DNA of 64,000 nucleotides, from positions 995,164 to 1,059,163 of the forward strand of contig NZ_BNBR01000002.1 in NCBI RefSeq assembly GCF_014656055.1, written 5' to 3'. How positions within the stretch are numbered: the stretch's first letter is position 1; every line of letters starts with the position of its first letter. The stretch comes from Streptomyces griseosporeus. Lineage in GTDB: Bacteria; Actinomycetota; Actinomycetes; Streptomycetales; Streptomycetaceae. The notes beneath the pieces were generated by a model that saw only the letters and a program-made list of their open reading frames with translations, did no database searches and had not been told where the DNA came from. A program made the translations under genes and the position numbers. This document shows positions 15,846-22,850 of this stretch, piece after piece.

Positions 15846-18359
15846 GTGACCCTCATCGATCAGCTGCCGCCGACCGCCGACCCCGACGCCCTCTACGAAG
15901 CCTTCGAGTCCTGGGCCCAGGAGCGCGGTCTCACGCTCTACCCCCACCAGGAGGAGGCGCTGATCGAGGTGGTCTCCGGTGCGAACGTGATCGTCTCCAC
16001 CCCGACGGGCTCCGGCAAGAGCATGATCGCGGCCGGTGCGCACTTCGCGGCGCTGGCCCGGGACGAGGTCACCTTCTACACGGCGCCGATCAAGGCGCTG
16101 GTGTCGGAGAAGTTCTTCGAGCTGTGCAAGCTGTTCGGCACGGAGAACGTGGGCATGCTGACGGGCGACGCCTCCGTCAACGCCGACGCCCCGGTCATCT
16201 GCTGCACCGCCGAGGTGCTCGCGTCGATCGCGCTGCGGGACGGCAAGCACGCGGACATCGGCCAGGTCGTCATGGACGAGTTCCACTTCTACGCGGAGCC
16301 GGACCGCGGCTGGGCCTGGCAGATCCCGCTGCTGGAGCTGCCGCAGGCGCAGTTCGTGCTGATGTCGGCCACGCTCGGCGACGTGTCCTTCTTCGAGAAG
16401 GACCTCACCCGCCGCACGGGGCGGCCGACCGCGGTGGTCCGCTCGGCGACCCGTCCCGTCCCGCTGTCCTACGCGTACCGGTACACGCCGCTCACCGAGA
16501 CCCTCACCGACCTGCTGGAGACCAAGCAGGCCCCGGTGTACATCGTGCACTTCACCCAGGCGCAGGCCGTCGAGCGGGCGCAGGCGCTGATGAGCATCAA
16601 CATGTGCTCGAAGGAGGAGAAGGAGCGGATCGCCGAGCTGATCGGCAACTTCCGCTTCACCACCAAGTTCGGCCGCAACCTCTCCCGTTACGTCCGCCAC
16701 GGAATCGGCGTGCACCACGCCGGCATGCTGCCCAAGTACCGGCGGCTGGTGGAGAAGCTGGCGCAGGCCGGTCTGCTGAAGGTCATCTGCGGCACCGACA
16801 CGCTCGGCGTCGGCGTCAACGTCCCCATCCGCACCGTGCTGTTCACCGCGCTGACCAAGTACGACGGGAACCGGGTGCGCACCCTGCGGGCGCGGGAGTT
16901 CCACCAGATCGCGGGCCGCGCGGGCCGGGCCGGGTTCGACACGGCGGGCTACGTCGTCGCGCAGGCGCCGGAACACGTCATCGAGAACGAGAAGGCGCTC
17001 GCCAAGGCGGGCGACGACCCGAAGAAGCGCCGCAAGGTGGTCCGCAAGAAGGCGCCGGAAGGCTTCGTGGGCTGGACGGAGAACACCTTCGAGAAGCTGA
17101 TCGAGTCGGAGCCTGAGCCGCTGACCTCCCGCTTCCGCGTCACGCACACCATGCTGCTGTCGGTCATCGCCCGGCCCGGCAACGCCTTCAAGGCGATGCG
17201 CCACCTGCTGGAGGACAACCATGAGCCGCGCAAGCAGCAGCTGCGGCACATCCGCCGGGCCATCGCGATCTACCGCTCGCTGCTGGACGGCGGCATCGTC
17301 GAGAAGCTCGACAAGCCGGACGCCGAGGGCCGCATCGTCCGCCTCACCGTCGACCTCCAGCAGGACTTCGCCCTGAACCAGCCGCTGTCCACGTTCGCGC
17401 TGGCCGCCTTCGAACTGCTCGACCCGGAGTCGCCCTCCTACGCCCTGGACATGGTGTCCGTGGTCGAGTCCACGCTCGACGACCCGCGCCAGATCCTCGC
17501 CGCCCAGCAGAACAAGGCGCGCGGTGAGGCCGTGGCCGCGATGAAGGCCGACGGCGTCGAGTACGAGGAGCGCATGGAGCGCCTCCAGGACATCACCTAC
17601 CCGAAGCCGCTGGAGGAGCTGCTCTTCCACGCCTACAACACGTACCGCAAGAGCCACCCCTGGGTCGGCGACCATCCGCTCTCCCCGAAGTCCGTGATCC
17701 GCGACATGTACGAGCGGGCCATGTCCTTCACCGAGCTGGTCTCCTACTACGAGCTGGCCCGCACCGAGGGCATCGTGCTGCGCTACCTCGCCAGCGCCTA
17801 CAAGGCCCTGGACCACAACATCCCGGACGACCTGAAGTCCGAGGACCTGCAGGACCTGATCGAGTGGCTCGGCGAGATGGTCCGCCAGGTCGACTCCAGC
17901 CTGCTGGACGAGTGGGAGCAGCTGGCCAACCCGGAGGAGATGACCGCCGAGGAGGCCCAGGAAAAGGCCGACGAGGTCAAGCCGGTCACCACCAACGCGC
18001 GCGCCTTCCGTGTCCTTGTGCGCAACGCGATGTTCCGGCGGGTCGAATTGGCCGCCCTCGACCAGGTGGAGGAGCTGGGCGCGATGGACGCCGAGTCCGG
18101 CTGGGACGCGGAGGCCTGGGGCGAGGCCATGGACAAGTACTGGGACGAGTACGACGACCTCGGCACCGGTCCGAACGCCCGTGGCCCCAAGCTGCTGGTC
18201 ATCGAGGAGGAGCCGCAGAACCGGCTGTGGCGGGTCCGGCAGATCTTCGACGACCCGAACGGCGACCACGACTGGGGCGTCAGCGCGGAGATCGACCTGG
18301 ACGCCTCGGACGCGGAGGGCCGTGCGGTCGTCCGGGTCACCTCCGTCGGCCAGCTGTGA
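15846..18359 (+). CDS. DEAD/DEAH-box RNA helicase with DUF3516 C-terminal region
   Basis: Ski2-like superfamily 2 helicase of 837 residues. Motif I TPTGSGKS, motif II DEFH, SAT box (LMSATLGD), and the C-terminal helicase motifs GVHHAGMLPKYR, GTDTLGVGVN and QIAGRAGRAG are intact. The remaining half, with its WVGDHPLSPKSVIRDMYER segment and the tail DEEPQNRLWRVRQIFDDPNGDHDWG, corresponds to the DUF3516 region typical of the actinobacterial subgroup. Likely acts in RNA metabolism; the exact substrate is unknown. GTG at 15846 is chosen as the start (TLIDQLPP follows). The thioesterase gene follows after 19 bp. Confidence 0.9.
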   Translation: MTLIDQLPPTADPDALYEAFESWAQERGLTLYPHQEEALIEVVSGANVIVSTPTGSGKSMIAAGAHFAALARDEVTFYTAPIKALVSEKFFELCKLFGTENVGMLTGDASVNADAPVICCTAEVLASIALRDGKHADIGQVVMDEFHFYAEPDRGWAWQIPLLELPQAQFVLMSATLGDVSFFEKDLTRRTGRPTAVVRSATRPVPLSYAYRYTPLTETLTDLLETKQAPVYIVHFTQAQAVERAQALMSINMCSKEEKERIAELIGNFRFTTKFGRNLSRYVRHGIGVHHAGMLPKYRRLVEKLAQAGLLKVICGTDTLGVGVNVPIRTVLFTALTKYDGNRVRTLRAREFHQIAGRAGRAGFDTAGYVVAQAPEHVIENEKALAKAGDDPKKRRKVVRKKAPEGFVGWTENTFEKLIESEPEPLTSRFRVTHTMLLSVIARPGNAFKAMRHLLEDNHEPRKQQLRHIRRAIAIYRSLLDGGIVEKLDKPDAEGRIVRLTVDLQQDFALNQPLSTFALAAFELLDPESPSYALDMVSVVESTLDDPRQILAAQQNKARGEAVAAMKADGVEYEERMERLQDITYPKPLEELLFHAYNTYRKSHPWVGDHPLSPKSVIRDMYERAMSFTELVSYYELARTEGIVLRYLASAYKALDHNIPDDLKSEDLQDLIEWLGEMVRQVDSSLLDEWEQLANPEEMTAEEAQEKADEVKPVTTNARAFRVLVRNAMFRRVELAALDQVEELGAMDAESGWDAEAWGEAMDKYWDEYDDLGTGPNARGPKLLVIEEEPQNRLWRVRQIFDDPNGDHDWGVSAEIDLDASDAEGRAVVRVTSVGQL

Positions 18360-18378
18360 GCACAGGAGAGACGCACCC

Positions 18379-19245
18379 ATGACGAATCCGGCCGAGAGCC
18401 TTGTCGCCCTGCTGGACCTGGAGCAGATCGAAGTCAACATCTTCCGGGGCCGCAGTCCCGAGGAGTCCCTGCAACGGGTCTTCGGCGGCCAGGTCGCGGG
18501 CCAGGCGCTGGTCGCCGCGGGACGCACCACGGACGGCGACCGGCCGGTGCACTCGCTGCACGCGTACTTCCTGCGGCCGGGCCGGCCGGGAGTGCCGATC
18601 GTGTACCAGGTGGAGCGCGTGCGGGACGGGCGGTCGTTCACCACGCGCCGGGTCACCGCCGTGCAGCAGGGCCGCACGATCTTCAATCTCACCGCCTCCT
18701 TTCACAAGCCTGAGGAAGGGCCGTTCGAGCACCAGCTGCCGCCGGCCCGCAAGGTCCCCGACCCGGAGTCCCTGCCGACGGTCACACAGGAGATCCGGGA
18801 ACACCTGGGCGCGCTGCCCAAGCAGTTGGAGCGGATGGCGCGCCGTCAGCCCTTCGACATCCGCTACGTGGACCGGCTGCGCTGGACCGACGAGGACGTC
18901 AAGGACGCCGAGCCGCGCAGCGCGGTGTGGATGCGCGCCGTCGGGCCGCTCGGTGACGACCCGATGGTGCACACCTGCGCGTTGACCTACGCCAGTGACA
19001 TGACCCTGCTGGACGCGGTGCGTCTGCCGGTGGAACCGCTGTGGGGTCCGCGGAACTTCGACATGGCGTCGCTGGACCATGCCATGTGGTTCCACCGTCC
19101 GTTCCGTGCCGACGAGTGGTTCCTGTACGACCAGGAGTCGCCGATCGCCACCGGCGGGCGGGGCTTGGCCCGCGGGCGGATCTACGACCTTCAGGGGCGG
19201 ATGCTGGTGTCCGTCGTCCAGGAGGGCCTGTTCCGGGCTCTGTAG
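18379..19245 (+). CDS. tesB: Acyl-CoA thioesterase II (TesB)
   Basis: Double-hotdog thioesterase of 288 residues hydrolysing medium to long acyl-CoAs in the cytoplasm. FGGQVAGQALVAAGRT, VHSLHAYFLRPG, YASDMTLLD (Asp207), SLDHAMWFHRPF (Ser231) and VVQEGL (Gln281) line up with the Asp-Ser/Thr-Gln catalytic triad of TesB. The start ATG 18379 has AGGAG nine bases upstream. It follows the helicase by 19 bp, so it probably shares its transcript. It converges with the DUF6397 gene. Confidence 0.94.
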   Translation: MTNPAESLVALLDLEQIEVNIFRGRSPEESLQRVFGGQVAGQALVAAGRTTDGDRPVHSLHAYFLRPGRPGVPIVYQVERVRDGRSFTTRRVTAVQQGRTIFNLTASFHKPEEGPFEHQLPPARKVPDPESLPTVTQEIREHLGALPKQLERMARRQPFDIRYVDRLRWTDEDVKDAEPRSAVWMRAVGPLGDDPMVHTCALTYASDMTLLDAVRLPVEPLWGPRNFDMASLDHAMWFHRPFRADEWFLYDQESPIATGGRGLARGRIYDLQGRMLVSVVQEGLFRAL

Positions 19246-19246
19246 G

Positions 19247-20203
19247 TCAGACGCCCCGTACGTCTCTGCGCCGCAGCCAGCCCAGCAGCCCGCGGGACCG
19301 CTCCGGCCGGTCGTGCCGCTCCTGGGGCTCCTGCGGCTCATGGCGTGCCGGTACGGGTCCGGCGTTGTGCGGAATAGGCCTGTCGTGGGGCGGCTCGGGC
19401 GTGGCCGCCGTGCGGTGCGCCGCGGGCCGTGGTGCCGGACGGTGCTCGCGGGCCTCGACGATGGCCTGCGCCAGGTCGGCCCGGAGCCAGCCGATCTCGT
19501 CCGGGTCGTCCGCCGTCATGATCCGTGCGGCCAGGTCCGCCGCGGGTGAGCCGGGAGCGCCGTGCGCCGGCGGGCCGGGGCGGAAGCGGTTGAGGTGGGC
19601 GCGCTCGTAGGGGTCGGGGACGAGTTCCGCGATCTGTGCGGGGTCGAGCAGCGCGGCCACCGCCCCGGCCCGCTGCCACGGCCCGTCGGCCTGCCGTAGC
19701 AGGAAGCCCAGATGGCGTCCGCGCCAGTTGCGGGCCCGCAGATCGGCGCCGTCCCCCAGTTGTGCGCGCAGGTGCGGGGGCGTGCGGCCGGTCAGCAGCG
19801 GGGCGTTGGTCTCGTCCGCGGCGAACTGCCGCAGCTCGTCGGCCAGGTACATCCAGACCACGGTGCGGTAGCGGTTGAGGTAGAAGCGGACGGGGATCAG
19901 CAGGCCCAGCTTGGCCAGTCGGGTGAACCTGGTGGGCGGCACCTCCATCAGAGCTGCGCCCTCCGTGGTGCCGACGGTCCTGACGGCCTCCCGAAGGGCG
20001 TCGGGGAAACCGGCCTGCCCACGCAGCCGTTCAAGCTCGGTGAGCGGGACGCGATGTCCCCCGCCTCCTTCGTCCGGCACCGTGCGGATCCGCCCGAGGT
20101 GCACGGCGAGGTCGAACTCGCTGCGCTTGAGGCCCAGTTCCCGGGCGGCGCGGCCGGGCGTGCAAGAAGTCTGGTGTGCTGTGGTCAGAGTGCTGCCGGG
20201 CAT
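19247..20203 (-). CDS. DUF6397 family protein
   Basis: 318 residues. The N-terminus TSCTPGRAARELGLKRSEFD looks like a short helix-turn-helix-like segment (also LAVHLGRIRTVP), followed by an uncharacterised alpha-helical middle and a long charged, Pro-rich C-terminus ending in RRRDVRGV. This matches the Streptomyces DUF6397 family as I remember it; no function is known. I start at MPGSTLTT (20203) because the longer frame to 20260 has no family-like content. It is upstream of nothing on its strand within 130 bp but lies beside a Roadblock gene in the same orientation. Confidence 0.75.
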   Translation of the reverse strand: MPGSTLTTAHQTSCTPGRAARELGLKRSEFDLAVHLGRIRTVPDEGGGGHRVPLTELERLRGQAGFPDALREAVRTVGTTEGAALMEVPPTRFTRLAKLGLLIPVRFYLNRYRTVVWMYLADELRQFAADETNAPLLTGRTPPHLRAQLGDGADLRARNWRGRHLGFLLRQADGPWQRAGAVAALLDPAQIAELVPDPYERAHLNRFRPGPPAHGAPGSPAADLAARIMTADDPDEIGWLRADLAQAIVEAREHRPAPRPAAHRTAATPEPPHDRPIPHNAGPVPARHEPQEPQERHDRPERSRGLLGWLRRRDVRGV

Positions 20204-20292
20204 GGTCGATCTCCCCCGTGGAGTCGGCGGCGAGGCCTGGTGCCTTCGCCGTGACACCACCGTAGCCGCGACCGCGGATCTCGTGGCGGGCC

Positions 20293-20301
20293 TGTGGATA
20301 A
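20293..20301 (-). promoter_or_regulatory. DnaA-box-like 9-mer (TTATCCACA)
   Basis: TGTGGATAA on the plus strand, a perfect match to the TTATCCACA DnaA box, in the intergenic region between DUF6397 and the Roadblock gene. A second identical 9-mer lies at 43151-43159. One box alone does not make an origin; it may be a DnaA titration or regulatory site, or chance. Confidence 0.35.
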
Positions 20302-20339
20302 CTCCGCGGGAGAGATCGAATGTGCAGGTCAGCGCCTTG

Positions 20340-20741
20340 TCAGCGGGTGTGTTCGGGCCGCCGGGCGTCCACGTCGAGGTGCTCTCCCACCCGGTTGACG
20401 AGCAGGGTCATCTCGTAGGCGATCTGCCCGAAGTCCGCCTCGGCGCCGCTGAGGACGCACAGGCAGCTGCCCGTGCCCGCGGCGGTGACGAAGAGGACGG
20501 CGTCGTCGAACTCGATCATCGTCTGGCGGACGTTGCCCGCGCCGAAGTGGCGGCCCGAGCCCTTGGCGAGACTGTGCAGTCCGGACGACACGGCCGCCAG
20601 GTGCTCGGCGTCCTCGCGCCGCAGCCCCGTACTCGCGCCCGTCACCAGTCCGTCGTTGGACAGGACCAGGGCGTGGCGTACGTGGTCGACGCGTTCGGTC
20701 AGGTCGTCCAGGAGCCAGCCGAGGCTCTGGTTGTGCGCCAT
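20340..20741 (-). CDS. Roadblock/LC7 domain protein (CvnB-like, lone copy)
   Basis: 133-residue Roadblock/LC7 protein, closely similar to the CvnB gene 2 kb away (shared blocks LDWLLDDL/LGWLLDDL, HALVLSNDG, REDAEHLAAV, FHSLAKG/LHSLAKG, GRHFGAG, VRQTMIE). Roadblock proteins partner small GTPases and dimerise; in Streptomyces conservons they sit between sensor kinase and GTPase. This copy has no kinase or GTPase beside it, so it may exchange with, or antagonise, the nearby conservon. Start MAHNQSLG at 20741; the longer frame is a Pro-rich extension. Confidence 0.9.
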   Translation of the reverse strand: MAHNQSLGWLLDDLTERVDHVRHALVLSNDGLVTGASTGLRREDAEHLAAVSSGLHSLAKGSGRHFGAGNVRQTMIEFDDAVLFVTAAGTGSCLCVLSGAEADFGQIAYEMTLLVNRVGEHLDVDARRPEHTR

Positions 20742-20836
20742 GTTCACATCTCCCCGTGTGATGTCTCCCCCGGGGGCCGGGGGATCCCCCCGCCAGCCTT
20801 CCCCAGGAGCGGGCGCCGGGCAAGCAGGATGGGGGC

Positions 20837-21265
20837 ATGGCACAGAAGATGACCGACGACGAATGGCGGGCCTTCGTCTCGCACGGCACCCGGACCGGCA
20901 AGCTGTCCACCGTCCGGGCGGACGGCGGGCCGCATGTGACGCCGATCTGGTTCCTGCTCGACGGGGACGAGGTGGTGTTCAACACCCACAACACCAGCGT
21001 GAAGGGCCGCAATCTGGCCCGGGACGACCGGGTCGCGCTCTGCGTGGACGACGACCGGCCGCCCTTCGGCTTCGTCGTGCTGCAGGGGCGGGCCCGGATC
21101 TCGGAGGACCTGGCCGAGCTGCGGCACTGGGCCGCGCGCATCGGCGCCCGGTACATGGGCGAGGAGCGCGCCGAGGAGTTCGGTGCGCGCAACGGTGTGC
21201 CGGGCGAGCTGCTGGTGCGGGTCACCATCGACAAGGTGGTGGCGCAGAAGGCGGTCGCCGACTGA
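20837..21265 (+). CDS. PPOX-class flavin/F420-dependent oxidoreductase
   Basis: 142 residues of split-barrel flavoprotein fold. TGKLSTVRADGGPHVTPIWF, VVFNTHNTSVKGRNLARDDRVAL and FVVLQGRARIS are the family blocks of PPOX (pyridoxamine-phosphate-oxidase-like) proteins, many of which in actinobacteria bind F420 or FMN. Substrate unknown. ATG 20837 is the start. It is divergent from the lone Roadblock gene and converges with the conservon GTPase. Confidence 0.88.
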   Translation: MAQKMTDDEWRAFVSHGTRTGKLSTVRADGGPHVTPIWFLLDGDEVVFNTHNTSVKGRNLARDDRVALCVDDDRPPFGFVVLQGRARISEDLAELRHWAARIGARYMGEERAEEFGARNGVPGELLVRVTIDKVVAQKAVAD

Positions 21266-21274
21266 GCGCCGGCG

Positions 21275-21880
21275 TCACCCGACGGAGTCGAGCAGCCGGG
21301 CGGTGTGCATCCGCCCGGCGTACTCGACGAGCCTGATCAGCACCTCCTTCCCCGAGTCGCGGTCACGGGCGTCGCACAGCACCACGGGGGTGCCGTGGTC
21401 GAGGTCGAGGGCGCGCTCGACCTCCTGGGTGTCGTAGCTGCGGGCTCCGGCGAAGCAGTTGACGGCTACCACGAACGGAATGTGCCGGTGCTCGAAGTAG
21501 TCGACCGCCGGGAAGCAGTCCTCCAGCCGTCGGGTGTCGGCGAGGACCACGGCGCCCAGCGCTCCCTGCGACAGCTCGTCCCACAGGAACCAGAAGCGGT
21601 CCTGGCCGGGGGTGCCGAACAGGTACAGCGAGAGGCCGGCGCGGATGGTGATGCGGCCGAAGTCCATGGCGACGGTCGTCGTCACCTTCTGGTCCACGCC
21701 GTCGGTGTCGTCCACCGACTGGCCGACCTCGCTGAGCAGTTCCTCGGTGCGCAGCGGCCTGATCTCGCTGACCGCGCCCACCAGGGTGGTCTTGCCCACG
21801 CCGAACCCGCCGGCGACCAGGATCTTCAACGCCAGGGCGGTCGGGTCGCCGCCGGTGGCGTCGGAGTGCTCGGAGACCAT
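21275..21880 (-). CDS. cvnD: Conservon GTPase (CvnD type)
   Basis: Small GTPase-like protein of 201 residues. P-loop GGFGVGKTT (about 24-32), switch II LFGTPGQDRF (88-96) are clear. The G4 motif is NCFAG (141) rather than NKxD, as usual in this family, and AVNCFAGA. Its role is to relay the kinase/Roadblock signal; nucleotide preference (GTP or ATP) is unsettled from sequence. It is the last gene of the operon, following the DUF742 gene by about 106 bp, which is a larger gap than the others, and converges with the PPOX gene. Confidence 0.92.
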   Translation of the reverse strand: MVSEHSDATGGDPTALALKILVAGGFGVGKTTLVGAVSEIRPLRTEELLSEVGQSVDDTDGVDQKVTTTVAMDFGRITIRAGLSLYLFGTPGQDRFWFLWDELSQGALGAVVLADTRRLEDCFPAVDYFEHRHIPFVVAVNCFAGARSYDTQEVERALDLDHGTPVVLCDARDRDSGKEVLIRLVEYAGRMHTARLLDSVG

Positions 21881-21986
21881 CGTTCACTTCTCTCGGGAGT
21901 GCGGGTATCGGTCGACGTCAGAGGGTGGGGGCGGGGGGGCGTGAGGGCGACGGTGGTCCCGTCGCGGGGAGGGAGAGTGCGCGCCT

Positions 21987-22397
21987 CTACAGCGCCCGCA
22001 GCCCCTCGATCACCTCACGCAGGATGCGTTCGTCGGGAAGCTGGGCGGGCGGCACCGGGCGGCTGACGGTGACGCAGCCCAGTTCGAGCAGGTCGCCGAG
22101 GAGCACCCTGATCACGCCCACCGGCAGATCGGTGTCCGCGGCGAGTTCCGCGACCGACTGGGTCTCCGGGCGACACAGGTCGACCAGGGCGCGGTGCTCG
22201 GGGCCGAGCGCCGTGTCGTCGAGGCGCGGTGCGCCGGGGTCCAGCGTGACGAGCGCGATCAGATCGAACCGGACACCGCTGGGGCCGGGTTGGGTACGGC
22301 CGCCGGTGAGGGCGTAGGGCCGCACCAGCGGGCCCGCCTCGCCGTCGTACCACTGGCTGCCCGGTTCGGGTGGGGCACCGTGCGGGTGCTCGGTCAT
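21987..22397 (-). CDS. cvnC: DUF742 protein of conservon (CvnC type)
   Basis: 136 residues. SQWYDGEAGPLVRPYALTGGRTQP and LIALVTLD, with LSRPVPPAQLPDERILREVIEGLRAL at the end, are the DUF742 blocks; the middle resembles a winged helix (VAELAADTDLPVGVIRVLLGDLLELG). In conservons it forms a complex with the Roadblock protein and the GTPase. It lies 15 bp downstream of cvnB in a single operon. Confidence 0.92.
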   Translation of the reverse strand: MTEHPHGAPPEPGSQWYDGEAGPLVRPYALTGGRTQPGPSGVRFDLIALVTLDPGAPRLDDTALGPEHRALVDLCRPETQSVAELAADTDLPVGVIRVLLGDLLELGCVTVSRPVPPAQLPDERILREVIEGLRAL

Positions 22398-22412
22398 GGG
22401 CGTACCGCCTTG

Positions 22413-22850
22413 TCATCCGGCGGCCGGCGGGCGCGCGGTGACGCGCGCCGGCGTGTAGAGGTGTTCACCGACGCGTTTGACCAGTCGTGCCATCTCGTAG
22501 GCGACGAGGCCGATGTCGGCGGTCACGGCGGTCAGTACGGCGAGGCAGGAGCCGTCGCCGGCGGCGGCCACGAAGAGGAACGCGTCGTCCATCTCGACCA
22601 TCGTCTGGCGGACACCGCCGGCGCCGAAGTGCCGGCCGGCGCCCTTGGCGAGGCTGTGGAAGCCGGAGGCCACGGCGGCCAGGTGCTCGGCGTCCTCGCG
22701 GCTGAGGTCGCTGGAGGCGCCGACGGCGAGCCCGTCGTTGGACAGCACCACGGCGTGCCGTACGTCGCGCGCGCGTGTCACCAGGTCGTCCAGCAGCCAG
22801 TCGAGTTCGCCGGACCGCTGGGCCGTACCGGTGCCCGGGTTGTGGATCAT
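22413..22850 (-). CDS. cvnB: Conservon Roadblock/LC7 protein (CvnB type)
   Basis: 145 residues, Roadblock/LC7 fold, with LDWLLDDL, HAVVLSNDG, REDAEHLAAV and GAGRHFGAGGVRQTMVEMDDAF. It probably acts as scaffold between the sensor kinase and the GTPase. Its start at 22850 overlaps the end of cvnA by 4 bases (ATGA, 22847-22850), which gives translational coupling. A second, very similar protein is encoded at 20340-20741. Confidence 0.94.
   Translation of the reverse strand: MIHNPGTGTAQRSGELDWLLDDLVTRARDVRHAVVLSNDGLAVGASSDLSREDAEHLAAVASGFHSLAKGAGRHFGAGGVRQTMVEMDDAFLFVAAAGDGSCLAVLTAVTADIGLVAYEMARLVKRVGEHLYTPARVTARPPAAG

Noticed and set aside
11139..18692. Very long antisense open frame of about 2500 codons on the minus strand
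   Set aside because: It is antisense to the ABC exporter, DUF5709, L31 and helicase genes, all with clear family motifs. High GC leaves few stops, so such frames are expected.
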